Source of the DNA: Bryoerythrophyllum caledonicum
Taxonomy: Eukaryota; Streptophyta; Bryopsida; Pottiales; Pottiaceae
Length of the DNA stretch: 64,000 bases
Direction of reading: 5' to 3'
Assembly: GCA_963971425.1 (NCBI GenBank)
Contig: OZ020519.1
Span: forward strand, 16,322,028-16,386,027
The notes below the pieces were generated by a model, which was not told the origin of the DNA, did not search any database, and saw only the letters and a program-made list of their open reading frames with translations. Of this stretch, positions 24,026 through 35,872 are shown piece after piece (the first letter of the stretch is position 1; each line of letters begins with the position of its first letter). Position numbers and translations under genes: made by a program.

Positions 24026-27000
24026 ATGGAGCGGTCGCTGGGAAGAGAGGTGATGGACGGGAGGAGCCAGCGGAGGTTGGCACGCATTCACGGTCATCTG
24101 GAGCCGGAAGAAATGAATTTTTCTGGTATGTAATTCTGTCAGGAAAAAACAGGAGTAAATCTCTATGAAACTACTAGGTGTCACATTGGAGTGAATGTCA
24201 TGATACTTTTGAACAAGCTTATGATATGGCTGTGATTTGTGTAGTTCTCTCTGCTGATTGTGTGTCATTATTATGATACGGAGGGTTGAACTTACAAAGG
24301 AAATCTGAGGTTGTGCCCCAGCTCAGTTGGAAAGCGTACCAACTCTTGCAATTGGACTTCCTTCATTGGACGTGCGATCTGCATTTCCGCAGGCGACTCC
24401 GGCATCAGAATTTCCTGCATCAGGTGCGTACGAGTTTCTTCTTTCTATTCGTGAAAATCAGGTTTGTACTTATGTTTGTTTCGGATTTTCTTTCTATTTC
24501 TTCTGCTTTTACTTGTCATCGTTGGAGTGTTTACTTAGTTCTCAGCTCGGAATCTGGTGAACAGTGTCGGACTTTTTCCAGCTAGATGACTTGTTGTCGT
24601 CTGAGGATGTTGCACTTCGTGAGCGCATACGGAGTGTGATGGAGAAGCATGTTGCACCCGTTATGACCAAGGTTCGTGGTTGTCATTGCTTGCCTTTCTA
24701 TACAGTTCGTCGTCAACTGTTTTGTATATGCATGCCTTGTTGATTGATCTGATTTGAGTGGGCAGGCGTCTATCATCGATGACTTGAAGAGAAATTATTG
24801 GTACTCTGTTTCGTGTTTCTGCAGTATTGGGAGAAGGCAGAATTCCCATTCGAATGTCTGCCGCATATCGCCAGCCTGATGGTTGCTGGTGGCACGACCA
24901 AGGTTTGTTTCCTTGTGGGATGGCTTCAATTTTTTCATGTGCTATCATTTTGTATTACGGTGAGTGTAATCATGTATGATAGGCTTCTGATGCTATATAG
25001 AAGAATTGACATGAATTTGTTTACCCATGGCAGGGGTATGGTTGCCCAGGGTTATCTGTATTGAGCAGCGCGTTGGCGATGTCAGAAATAGCACGAGTGG
25101 ATGCAAGCTGCTCCACTTTTGTACTTGTGCACTCCAGCTTGGGCATGGCCACTATTGGTAAATAACTATGTTCCGAAATGCCTAAAGACTTCCGACTACT
25201 ATACCTTTTTAGCATCATATCGACTTGTCATCCACGACTACTAACTAGCTTCTACCATTTAATTTTTTCTCCTCCCAAATGCACGTGGTGTATCTTAGAG
25301 AAGCACGATGAATTTCATATTTTTTATTTGATGATTGAATTTGTACGATGAATCATCGACATAGAAGTTGTGCGTGTGCAGCTATGTTGGGAAGTGAGGA
25401 ACAGAAACACAAGTATTTGCCTGGTCTCGCACGCTTCGACCTTGTCGGGTGCTGGGTACGATCATGCTCGTTTTTTTTGACCAGCTGAAACCATTTCTGG
25501 CCTTTGTAAATGCTTTTGGTCCTTACATGTCTTTAGTATGTGTAAGTGATAAGAGGCGCAACATCTTATTCTAGTTTGTGGTGGTTGGAGTGATCGTTAA
25601 TAGTTTGTTTCTTCTTCCCGTCTTGCAGGCATTGACAGAGCCTGATTATGGAAGTGATGCGAGTTCACTGAACACTACTGCCAAGAAGGTGATCTTTCAA
25701 CCTTCGAATCTCATTCTTTGGTCGGTGTTAAACTGTAGCTATCAGCACGACGTCAGTTGAGTGACATAATGGTGTCTTATAGATTCTCCGCTTGCTTCTA
25801 TTATCAAGGGGTAGAACATATCTTTTCTGACGTGGCTGGAGAATAGATCAACCTTTCCGAAACACCTTATCTGAATTTGGCTGTAGTAGGTGAATGAATT
25901 TTTGGTTTGAATGTGGATTTTTGTTTGTGGGAGCAGGTAGAAGGTGGTTGGCTTTTGAATGGACAGAAACGGTGGATCGGGAATGCAACATTTGCAGACA
26001 TCGCTGTCGTGTTCGCGCGAAACACACAGACGAACCAAATAAATGGGTATGTGATCTTCAGATTGACATTCTTTTCTTTTATTAAAATTATTGCTGGCCA
26101 GAACACCATGAGCTTGACATTGGATTCCTGTATTAGTTCGTATAACATGGCTCTGTGAATGACACGATTACAGTCAAAGTTTGGTTCTGCGATCAGTGAG
26201 TCTCTAGCTGTGTACGATCCTGCTTTCAATAATCTGGTAGTCGCTTACAATGAAGATCTCTTTATGACCTGTGCAGGTTTATTGTGAAGAAAGGTGCACC
26301 TGGGTATAGAGCTACGAAGATTCAGAACAAGATCGGGTTGAGGATGGTGCAAAATGGTGACATAATTCTGAACGATGTTTTTGTACCTGATGAAGACCGT
26401 CTGCCCGGAATCAACTCGTTTAAGGATACCAACAAGGTATTTGTATCCTTCCCTCCACGTATTTGTATCCTTCCCTCCATGTATATATTTGTATCCTTCC
26501 CTCCACAATGTATATATTTGTATCATAGACTACACGTATGATGGTGGTTGCGACAGCTTTACTTCATATATACATTATCAAGACAGATTTTATTCTCAAA
26601 CCCTGTGTTCCTTGAATTGGTCTTTCCAGTCTCCTATCTATCATTCATTGGGATAATTCAATTAATGACATGTGGTTCATTTTCATTGTTGTAATAACAT
26701 CAGTTCGCGTTTTGTGTAGGTGCTGGCTGTATCTCGGATCATGGTTGCATGGCAGCCAATTGGCATTGCAATGGGTGTGTACGATATCTGCCATAGGTTG
26801 GTTCAACTTATCTTCAATTTTTCTTGTAACGTGGTTGCAGAGGAACGAGCTGATCATCTTCATCTTTCTTTTTCTAATCTAACGAGATCCCAAGTTACTC
26901 GCGCTTGTTAATTAGTATAGCTAATTAATGCTTTTTGGGGGGGACAGGTATCTATCAGAGCGGAAGCAGTTCGGAGCTCCTTTGGCTGCCTTGCAGATCA

Positions 27001-27673
27001 ATCAAGAAAAGCTAGTACGGATGTTGGGCAACATCCAGGCGATGTTTTTACTCGGCTGGCGTCTTTGCAAAATATATGAAGCTGGCAAGATGACTCCTGG
27101 CCAAGCCAGTCTTTGCAAGGTTGGCGCTACACTTTGACACAGAATATTTCTCAATATTGGCTCCCTGAGGCACTGAATTTCACTCTTCCAAGCACCTCAT
27201 GCCGTTTCACAATATCTCAACGATTCTTACACGAGTATTACCCTGTGTTTCATGGATAATGCAGTCTTGGAACACAAAGCGAGCTCGGGAGACAGTGGCG
27301 CTAGGAAGGGAGCTTCTTGGCGGCAATGGAATACTTGCAGACTTTCTTGTTGCAAAGGTCAGTTACTTTCACCTGAATTCAAGCCTCTTTATTAGCCCAG
27401 ATTGATCAAACTTCACATTGCCCAGTCCAGATTGTAGTGTACAGATCTGTACAAAGCTTACTTCTATACACACTGACGTAATTTTTGCTCATTGTTTTCT
27501 AGGCTTTCTGTGACCTGGAGCCAATCTACACCTACGAAGGCACATACGAAATCAATGCATTAGTAACAGGCCGTGAAATCACCGGAATCGCAAGCATCAA
27601 GCCCAGCGGAGGAAAGCCCAAAACGCTTGCCACCTCGGAAGGACTAATCCGCAACACCACCACCAACATCTGA
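24026..27673 (+). CDS. ACX4: Peroxisomal acyl-CoA oxidase 4 (short-chain)
   Basis: First step of peroxisomal beta-oxidation for short-chain acyl-CoAs, FAD-dependent and H2O2-producing. Thirteen exons: 24,026-24,125; 24,322-24,423; 24,565-24,671; 24,825-24,902; 25,034-25,157; 25,382-25,455; 25,629-25,688; 25,937-26,046; 26,277-26,436; 26,720-26,796; 26,948-27,119; 27,265-27,357; 27,503-27,673. They total 1,428 nt (475 residues; Arabidopsis ACX4 has 436), and every junction is in phase. Family landmarks: [26 protein letters not shown], the acyl-CoA dehydrogenase signature [59 protein letters not shown], and the catalytic Glu in [10 protein letters not shown]. The C-terminus ends TTTNI, not the SRL-type PTS1 of Arabidopsis. 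The N-terminus instead holds RLARIHGHL (residues 17-25), a perfect R-L-x5-H-L PTS2, which supports this start. No disrupting mutation is seen. Confidence 0.95.
26437..26530. repeat. Tandem repeat duplicating the ACX4 intron-9 donor
   Basis: The intron begins with a 22-bp unit, GTATTTGTATCCTTCCCTCC plus two bases, at 26,437. It repeats directly at 26,459 and in diverged form near 26,485 and 26,514. The real splice donor is therefore copied 22 bp downstream as a potential decoy. Confidence 0.75.
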
Positions 27674-28046
27674 GTACAAACATCCAACATAAACGCAGTG
27701 ACACATCAACAAATCCAAACTAGACGGCTCGCACTGACTTACGCAATCAATTCATCCCTTAGCCATGTAGCTCAGATTCCTTTGCCCCTGAATACAGTGT
27801 CAACCTGTAGCTCCTCAAGTTTTAGTGGGTGTCCAAAACAAAGCTATCCTCAGATCGTCAGGAGAAAGTAAAAGGTCGTGCTCTGTTTTCCGCCCAGCAA
27901 AAAATGCGGGGAATATGCCTGCTCTCCATCTGTGCGTCCACCATGTGGATGCGTATAAGAAATTGGCGGACCTACTTGTTCAGTACCGATCTCTCTCTTT
28001 CCTGTGTCCTTTCGGCTTACATTCGTTGTTTTTCCTGTGTCTTGCC

Positions 28047-31021
28047 ATGGCGTTGCTGAAGCTATCGATCTCCATCGCCTCCACTTGCGCTGCGCTGCGG
28101 GTTGCGCACTCCTGCGATTCTCGCCGCTCCGGTGCCGTCGCCCTCTCGTGGAAGCAGGCGTGCTCGCCGTTCCAGGCCGCGCTCTCGTCCATGGCGTCCT
28201 CGGCTCGCGCGTTGCCGGCTGGCGCTGCGCTTCCGATTCTTGTTGCTTCGCAAGCCACTGGGTGAGGATTTGAGAGATCGTTGCGCGTGTCTTGTGCTTT
28301 GTGCGTGAGAGAGAGAGAATGTGGGTCTTGTGTGTGTCTCCAATTCCACAGAAATGCGCTAATGCGAAATGCGAAATGCGCTAGGGTTTGCTGCAGGTGT
28401 GCAACAATCTCAATTCTGTGGGTAGTTGCAGAGTTTGGGTTCTGTGGATAATTAAGTTCTTCCTCGAATTGTGGCTTTAAATGTGGTTAAGGAAGCCCCA
28501 GTCATCATGTGGGTGAAATATCGGTGCTATTTGAAGCAAGGAATGGGAACCCCGAAGATTGAAATTCAATCTGTATCCGATGGAGATGGGCCGTAAAATT
28601 TGAAGCTTAATTGGTTGGGAAGACAGATCACAGCAGATGGACAATGTCTGAGAAAGAAATGTTAAGAATTGTCTACTAAAGGGTTCTGTAATTGATCTCT
28701 ACTCTGGATAATTTTGAGTTTGGGTTTCCTGGATAGTTACAGAGTTTGAAGTTCTCCTAGAATTGCAGCTTAAATTGTGGTTAAGGATGCCCGAGTCATA
28801 ATGTGTGAAGTATCGGTGTTATGTTAGCAAGGAATGAGAACTCACTCATGAAATTCTATCTGTATCCGATGAGGACGGTCGCAGTAGTGTTAGTTAAAAA
28901 GTCACTCAAAGTTTGAGTAAGCTTCCCCTTTGTTTGATTTATTATACTTTACTTTACTTTTTTTTTATTAATTAGAGGAGCTTGGTGGTCTCTCTTAATG
29001 GCTCTGTGTTAATTCAAGCAGTGTGTCAGAGGCATCTGCTGAGGATTTGAATAAACAATGTGGAACCAAGGGAGTTAAGGTGCAGAGTGGAGAGGGTGGT
29101 CTTACGAAAGTCGTCCTATCAACTGCAGCCGGCAGGTATGCTAAATCCTTTCTCAGTTCCATGTCTTGTAGCTTGCAGCACCAGAGATCAATCAATCCTT
29201 TAGTGGATGTTACCTTGATATGAATGACTCTGAACTTGTGATGTTTGCTGTTTTGTGTGTTGGGGACAGTGAGGCAGAGGTCTATTTATATGGAGGTTGT
29301 ATCACGTCATGGAAAACCTCACAAGGCGAAGACTTGTTGTTTGTGAGGCCAGATGCTGTTTTCAACGGACAGAAGCCAATCAGGTGACGCCTGTCTTTTT
29401 GTCGTTGAAGTTAGCAGACACACGTAATTTCTGTGTTTTCATGTGTCAGTCTGCTCTTTAAGTAATACGCAGAGGTTGGCATCAAGTCTTTCTGTCTACA
29501 CGTTGGATTCTTAATCTGAGACTGATGATGATGATGCAGTGGAGGGATCCCTCATTGCTTCCCTCAATTTGGTCCAGGTTCCATTCAGCAGGTAATCACA
29601 CGTTTTTTTGAGTGTTTTGAGGGGCTCTTTTGCATATTTTGTTTTGATTGCATTAATTTCTTCTACATGTGGTTGCCAAGCGCACGTTTGCCTGACTTTG
29701 ACCGACTTGTTATTTCCAGCACGGATTTGCACGGAATGTTCCGTGGGAAATTGCAAGCGCTAAAAGTGATGACAAGACCACAAGTCTTGTTCTGAAATTG
29801 AAGCCCAGCGACTACAGTCGCAACATATGGGAGTACGACTTCTTGATTACTTTCAAGGTATATATGTATATATTCAAATTTTGGAGTTGGTAGTTTTGCC
29901 CCCAGTTTTCTCATTCACGGATTTTTCGTTTACCGGTCTCATCTGTCTCTGTGCTCACTTGGTTACTTCTCCATGCAATATGAGACGGTAGACATACTTT
30001 AACAGTCAAAGCTTTTGTCTACACACAGATTGTGTTGGGAGGCGAGACACTGACGACGGAGTTGGTAGTGGAAAACACCGATTCAAAGCCCTTCTCCTTC
30101 ACCACGGCACTCCACTCGTACTATAAGGTGAGATTGTGCCCTACGCAATTTTATTCGTGATTGCCTTCTTAAGTTCATAATATGTCATTTTGTTTGAAAA
30201 GAAAGGGACCTAACTGTTTCTTTAATACATTCACGCGCTGCAAAAATGATATACAGGCTGACGCGGCGAAGGCTTCGGTGACGGGATTAAAAGGCTGCAA
30301 GAGACTCGACAAACCCGTTGACGACCCTGCTCACCCAATCGAGGGTAAAGAAGACAGGTTAGCGATTGCACCGAACACTATCCTACTCGTCAAATTTGTG
30401 AGTATGTTCCTGACTCTGTGTCTGGATCAAACGTGCACAGGGAGGTTATCAAGTTCCCAGGGTTCGTAGACACCATGTACCCAAACACTCCCAGCGAGTT
30501 GGTGCTGGATAACGGATATGGCACCCTGCTTTCCATAAAAAACGAGGGGTTCGTCTCCTTCTCACTTCCCTCCATCTTGTACCTCCGATGTTCAATCATG
30601 AAGTTGGCATCAACCTCTAATCTTCCAATACCTGATTTACTTTGCAGATGGACCGACGCAGTGCTTTGGAACCCACACCTGACAATGGAAGCCTCGTACA
30701 AGAATTTCGTCTGCGTGGAAAACGCCAAGGTACAATCCACACAGATCCTACTTGCTCAGTCCAAACGCAGACTAATAACAAAACTTGCATTAGTTTTGGA
30801 ATTAGAGCAAAATGCAAGTCGAATTAATCGATTGATTCCGTGGATAACTCGTAAATTACACTTCGTGTTGATCTTGCTTATCAAGTGTGTAGTACTTACT
30901 TTTCTTCCCCATACATCCGTGATTACTAATCACTGAATTTCATTCCATGTCTCAGCTCGCGCCAGTCGAGCTTCAACCGGGAGCATCATGGACCGCCAAG
31001 CAGTACCTCAGCTCCAAGTAA
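28047..31021 (+). CDS. Glucose-6-phosphate 1-epimerase-like, plastid-targeted
   Basis: Aldose 1-epimerase-fold enzyme of the apospory-associated protein C / YeaD family, expected to interconvert alpha and beta glucose 6-phosphate. Ten exons: 28,047-28,261; 29,022-29,135; 29,270-29,383; 29,540-29,591; 29,720-29,857; 30,029-30,127; 30,257-30,357; 30,441-30,548; 30,648-30,729; 30,956-31,021. They total 1,089 nt (362 residues), all in phase. Residues 1-72 are A/S/R-rich without a hydrophobic core, a plastid transit peptide, then a G/K/E-rich linker. Family landmarks: YLYGGCITSWK, DAVFNGQKPISGGIPHCFPQFGP, the catalytic-His region QHGFARNVPWE, ENTDSKPFSFTTALHSYY, FPGFVDTMYP and VLWNPH. It starts 373 bp after the ACX4 stop on the same strand. 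Its stop is only 93 bp from the stop of the opposite-strand aminotransferase, so their 3' UTRs must lie very close or overlap. Confidence 0.92.
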
Positions 31022-31114
31022 ATTTTGTATCCTCAGTTTAGACACGAGGCAGAGGCGTTTGTAACAACCAAAATAATGAAAATAAAGGAAAACGAATCTC
31101 CTTTGTGTACACCA

Positions 31115-32384
31115 CTAATGAAGAAACTCAAGTACAGGTATCCCCTCCTCCAGGGCACGTTCCAGGATGCGGCCGCGGATGCGCTCGGCGACACCGTAAC
31201 TCTCTCCAAACCGAACTTCCTCCGCTTCGTCACTCGTCCGAATGGACGCCACAGGTTGCACCATCCTCAAGCTACTGGTGAGGAACCCCTCCACCCACTC
31301 GCCTCGCTCCCGCCACGACGGTGCGACTTCTCTCACAGAGATCCCGTCCTCGTGACACACCTCGATCACCAGCTGGCGGATCACGCCGGGGAGCACGCCG
31401 TCCTCCAGAGCAGCGGTTTGAATCTCGGAATCAGTCGCGACGAAGAAGTTCGTGACGGAGCCCTCGAGGAGGTGGTCGCCGTCGTGGGAGAGCAGGACCT
31501 CGGTTGCCCAGCGTGGCTTTGATTCTTCCAGGGGCGCCCGGGCCGTGGCCCACTGCGAGTATTTGGCCTGGGGGAGTGCGCGCCCCGACCCGAGGATTGC
31601 GACGTGCGCGTGGATGGGTCGTGGTGTGTAGCTTGAGAGGTGGGTGCGCACATCCCAGGTGCGCGTGGTGGTGGGGGAAGCTAAGACCGTGAGGTTGAGC
31701 TCCTCCCCGGGTCTCCGCAGTGACAACGCTTTCTGTAGCCCAGCCTGCAAGCCATCTCCAAACCCTGAACCCCTAAGCGAAAAATTGGAATTCAGGGTTT
31801 GGAAGATGCACTGATCTGAACAGCTGCATTTTGCATGAAGCAACTCTACGAAGCAGGCGTTTAGGTTTGGGAGGTATGCAGAGAGGAGTTGCAATTTGCA
31901 TTGAACAACCTCCAAACCCGAATCCAAATTATTCTAAGGCAGGGGTTGAGAAGTGTGACGAAATTCACTGATCCCTCTCGCATGAAGCAACCACCAAACC
32001 CGAATCATTGAAACGCAGGGGTTTAGGGTGCGAGAGACGTAGAGAAACGCACTGATCGAAGAGATCCAAGCAACCTCACAACAGGTGGTTCGCCTCACTG
32101 ACCTGCAGAGACGGCTGCACGAGCTCCTGCAACCGGCTGAAGCTCCCGGGCGGCCGCGGGAACCGCTCCGGCATAGCCTCGGCCAGAACCTCCATGGACT
32201 GCGCCAGCCTCCTGAGATGGCGCCTCCACAGCAGCAGCCTCTCCCCCTCGCTGCCCGTGCGCGTCGTGGTGTACGCGCCGTGCGGGCTCGTCTTGAGAAA
32301 GACGGACGCCGGGGCCGCGTCGAGGTGCACGCCACCCCCGAGGCTGGAAACCAGCGCCCAGGGCGCAGCGACAGACTCCGCCAT
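31115..32384 (-). CDS. Class IV (fold-type IV) aminotransferase-like protein
   Basis: PLP-dependent enzyme of the branched-chain / D-amino-acid aminotransferase and aminodeoxychorismate lyase superfamily, close to the uncharacterised Arabidopsis protein At3g54970. Exons are 32,384-32,099 and 31,764-31,115 (936 nt, 311 residues). Of the neighbouring splice choices, only donor A|GTGAGG with acceptor TTCAG|GG keeps the frame. Visible parts: residues ~25-65 with HGAYTTTRT and WRRHLRRL, the likely PLP-binding lysine in QAKYSQW, LLLSHDGDHLLEGSVTNFF with the conserved Glu, DGVLPGVIRQLVIEVC, APSWRERGEWVEGFLTSSLR, and the C-terminus LERALEEGIPVLEFLH. It has no strong transit peptide, so cytosolic is as likely as plastid. 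The substrate is unknown. It is GC-rich compared with the flanks. Confidence 0.88.
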
Positions 32385-32819
32385 GCCCGATCACGTCTGA
32401 AGCACTGGCTCTTCACATTGACAGAGCTTAAGATGAGAACGCAGCTTGATTAGGGTGTGTCTCACTAGAAGCTTATGTGGAGAACTCTTCCTCTTCAGAT
32501 GAGATGCAATCTGAGCTCTTCAGGAAAGACAGGTGTTTGCTGTCCACCAGAGACAGAGGAAGCTTAAACCCTAAACCCTAAACCACTGGCAAGCATCATT
32601 TGCCATCAGAAGCTTATGGAGAAGTGGAGCCGTCCACCGCACGGAATGAAGAACTCTGCTTCTTCGGGTGAGATGCAGTCTAAGCTTTTTTGAGAGGTTT
32701 TGAAAAGAAATGGGTGCTGGTTGTTCTAGTTAGAGACACACGTTTGCGGAGGAAGCTTAAACCTTAAACCCTAAACAAAGCGCACTGACGATGGAGATCA
32801 AGTAAGGGCGAAACCCATG
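32385..32819 (-). promoter_or_regulatory. Aminotransferase upstream region with teloboxes
   Basis: Runs of the telobox motif AAACCCTAAACCCTAAA (about 32,565-32,584) and AAACCCTAAAC (about 32,766-32,776) lie 180-390 bp upstream of the start codon. Two similar AGCTTATG(T)GGAGAA...GATGCA(A/G)TCT blocks near 32,470-32,515 and 32,610-32,680 show a local direct duplication that carries one telobox each. Teloboxes are known promoter elements of plant housekeeping genes. Confidence 0.55.
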
Positions 32820-32880
32820 TAAGGTAGAGGCACTCAATTCCGATCGGCCACCCAATTCCGATCAGTATGCATGATATGCT

Positions 32881-32940
32881 GCATGAAAAGCATGAAATGC
32901 ATGAAAAGCATGAAAAGCATGAAAAGCATGAAATGCATGA
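32881..32940. repeat. 9-10-bp tandem repeat GCATGAAAA
   Basis: About six to seven units of GCATGAAAA/GCATGAAAT in a row. The matching place in MITE D copy 2 (about 35,895-35,945) has only loose GCATG words. In one frame it encodes a repetitive Ser/Cys/Phe peptide that is not a real protein. Confidence 0.8.
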
Positions 32941-33035
32941 AGTGACCCAAAACCGATAACTCAAAATCTGGAAACACCAGTCATTTTCGGCATTGGGTCA
33001 TGATGTGTGCAATTTTGGATATTGGGTACCCTCCA

Positions 33036-33139
33036 AGAAGAAGAAGAGTAACGCCGGCCGAGGGGACCGGCGTGAATAAAGTGTCTGTTCGTTCCACCTC
33101 TAGACCTAAGTCTACGGGACACAGGAATAGAGGGATAGA
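33036..33139 (-). mobile_element. 5'-truncated LINE tail, 104 bp
   Basis: Minus-strand copy of the LINE 3' end: GGTGGAACGAAC, the ACGCCGG...CCGGCGT stem-loop, then (TTC)n. It is flanked by a perfect 13-bp duplication TGGGTACCCTCCA at 33,023-33,035 and 33,140-33,152. The paralogous MITE at about 36,090 has a single copy of that 13-mer with no insert, a natural empty site. Confidence 0.9.
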
Positions 33140-33440
33140 TGGGTACCCTCCATGAGTTGATTATCCATGGCATGTCTTCTCTCATTTACTCACTCACTTA
33201 TTGGCATTGGGTGAAGGAGGGCACCAAATCTCACCTACTCGACAATTTGATTATGGGCTCCGGTGGTTTTTGGGCTTTTAAATTCTATATCAATTTCAAA
33301 TCTTTTTTATTAAATTTGAAAAAAATATTTGTTGAGTTTCATTCCTAGTTCCGCATCTTTCTACATAAATGTTTTTAACATACAATGCCATTTGAGTCTC
33401 GAACTGGCTTAAGTGATTGGAATTGGGTGTCTCTACCTTA

Positions 33441-35872
33441 ATGCCCGACCCGAATTATCACTGTAGCTTCCCTACTTGCAGAATGTAGGGAAGAAAATGT
33501 AGGGCCACTTCCATGCGTCACACCCGCTAGCTATCATAATCAATCCAAGGTTTTGGATGCTTCCAAGTTGTCCCTCAATTACCTTTATAAAGAGAATCTG
33601 ACACGCCCCACCTTGAAGTTCACAATCCATCTTGCTTTGATTAGTATGTTGGGAGGAATGGGGAAGCTGAGAGACTTGAAAAGCAGCCGCATCATCCCAA
33701 AGATTATCAGCTACACCCGACCTTACTTTTTCGGGTAGGGTGAGAAGCTAGCTACATGGAAGTGACCCGACCCCGTCAGAGATCCCCACGTTGGAACGAG
33801 GCTCTAAAGCGGACAGAGATCTCCACGTTGGAACTTACTAGGCGTGGGGTCGTGGATGTATAAGCATTTGCACATGCCAGCCATACGGCTGCCTTATGAC
33901 CCCTATATGGTCTTGGGTACCCTGGATTGGGGCTTGGGTGACCATATGGGATTAACCTAACGAACTGAAGGGGGAACTTGCGCATGGGCCTCCGCGGCAA
34001 ATAAATTTCTTCCATTTTTCCACTTTCTCAATCACGTAAACTAGGTTATTAACATGCGCATTGTTCTCGTGTTGGACCTTTCTTGAAATGTGCAACCGCT
34101 CCCCATGCAGGTCTATTACTAGTTGAATATTATTGACTCTTGCACGTGCATTGGCCTCTATAGCTTTGCTATGAAATTGTAACATGCTAGCGGATAATTG
34201 ACTGATGGCGGATGCAATCACTTGATCACTTGCGGAGCTGAGAGGATGCTTGAAACGATGTCTGCAAACTTGCGTATTGTAGAGGCTTTGACATGGAAGC
34301 GATCAACTATATGTTCAGGGGAGTATCCATAGGCAAACTTGTAGAGTACTATTATAGGGACAATATTTCTCATCTCCAACTATGATCTAACAGGGTCTAT
34401 GATATATGATTGCACATGAAGTGTTAATATTTCAACCACTTCGCAAAATGCGGCAGGGCTCATTCTACAGAAAGTACATGACTTATCGTGCTCTATTTCC
34501 TCAAACGCTCTTCAAATAATAGGTTCTACATATTTCCAATGAGTGTTGCATAAGCTCCACCCAAAACATCCGTGGAGGATTAGTCTTCCTATTTGCTAAT
34601 AAAGAAATCATTGAAAAGAAATGGAAGGAAGCCATAGTCTCGAGAGACAACGTTGTCCATGGCTTTAGAGTTCTAAAGTGAGGGAGTAGTACCAGAGGAT
34701 GACCAGGCATCGTGGACTTGCATAATGTAATTAACAAAAGAAACCATACAAAGGATCTATATCATTCAAAGTATGGTCCATTGTTGCTTAGAGTCACCTA
34801 CAAAATAAAAATAACAATACAACCTTGAAGAAATGTGATAGAAACACCAACAAAATCTTTTGTTCATCTAATAACTATTACAAGTGAGGAAAAAAATATA
34901 GAAATTACAATTAATAACACTAAACAAAATACCTCATGGAAGATCAAACTTGCACGGGGCGCCTTGCAAAAGGGAATTATTTGAGACTAAATATTCAAGG
35001 AGAAGGAGGGGGCGCGGTAATCAATGTTTGCAAGAAACCCTATTTGAGTTCTTGCAATCGAATTTCGATTTTTTTATCCAAAAAAAATGAAAAAAAAACT
35101 AATTACAATGGGTGAGGAAATCCAAGTAGAGCGGGGAAAACTTAGCAGGGCGTAGTAAATTGGCAAGGGGATTTGGAAGAGGCACGGGCCGGGGCATTGG
35201 CCATGTGCGGCCATAGGCTCATCATCCAGGCCCTATCTAGTGGGACCCGCTACAATCATGTATGACCTGATGGCCCTTCGTACGAGGCCATGTGCGGTTG
35301 CCTTATGTTGTGGACTAGGTTCAAGGTCCAAACGCTCGTTGCTCCTCGGACAGCCCCCCACATTGACCATGTCGGGTAAGTCCTAGAATGGGGATATTCT
35401 ATCAGCACTGAAATTCTAGCAAACTTAAGAATGTACTCTTTAGATGTGATGCGATCTAAGCTTATACTTGACAAATTATTTACCTTGAAAAACATGAGTG
35501 AAGTTCGAGCAAGATCATTTGAATCATGCAACAGATTCAAATGTTTGCATTTGAATCTGTTGCATTCCTAGAATGAAGTTCTTTGACACACTATGGAAAA
35601 ACGCCATCTAGCTTCTTTTCTTTTTAATTTAAAAAAATGTTTCTAATCATAAAATTATTAATCACTATATTTGGCACTTTATGACATCTACAAGATTTGA
35701 AGATGGCTCCAATTCTAGAAACATCCCACAAGGACCAGGAGAAGAAGTAGGAGCTTTATACAAAGTTGAAGCCTAAGCAACATCTATTTATGAAAGAAGA
35801 GAGTGAATGCCGTAACGATTGTAGTAAAGACCATGGGTCAGTGACAATGGTGGTGTCACAACTAAGGTAGAG
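33441..35872 (-). other. Repeat-derived intergenic DNA with worn ORF fragments
   Basis: No intact gene. On the minus strand 34,501-34,737 and 33,952-34,221 keep protein-like open stretches (for example PGHPLVLLPHFRTLKPW and ASAISQLSASMLQFHSK). They probably come from one decayed gene of a mobile element that I cannot name. Around 33,775-33,835 the phrase CAGAGATC(C/T)CCACGTTGGAAC is duplicated. The rest is AT-rich. Confidence 0.35.

Larger units (their letters stand above)
32820..33440. mobile_element. MITE family D, copy 1 (carries a LINE tail)
   Basis: The ends are TAAGGTAGAGGCACTCAATT and GGAATTGGGTGTCTCTACCT plus TA, inverted repeats of about 22 bp with few mismatches. The interior matches copy 2 at 35,873-36,392. 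It is interrupted by a 104-bp LINE tail at 33,036-33,139. A 9-10-bp GCATGAAAA array (32,881-32,940) has expanded in this copy. Confidence 0.75.

Noticed and set aside
27980-28349. Minus-strand ORFs over exon 1 of the epimerase-like gene
   Set aside because: They are shadows of the GC-rich transit-peptide exon on the opposite strand.
31025-31522. 165-codon plus-strand ORF between the epimerase-like gene and the aminotransferase
   Set aside because: It is antisense to the conserved aminotransferase exon; its translation has no family features.
32085-32453. 122-codon plus-strand ORF
   Set aside because: It is antisense to exon 1 of the aminotransferase and GC-driven.
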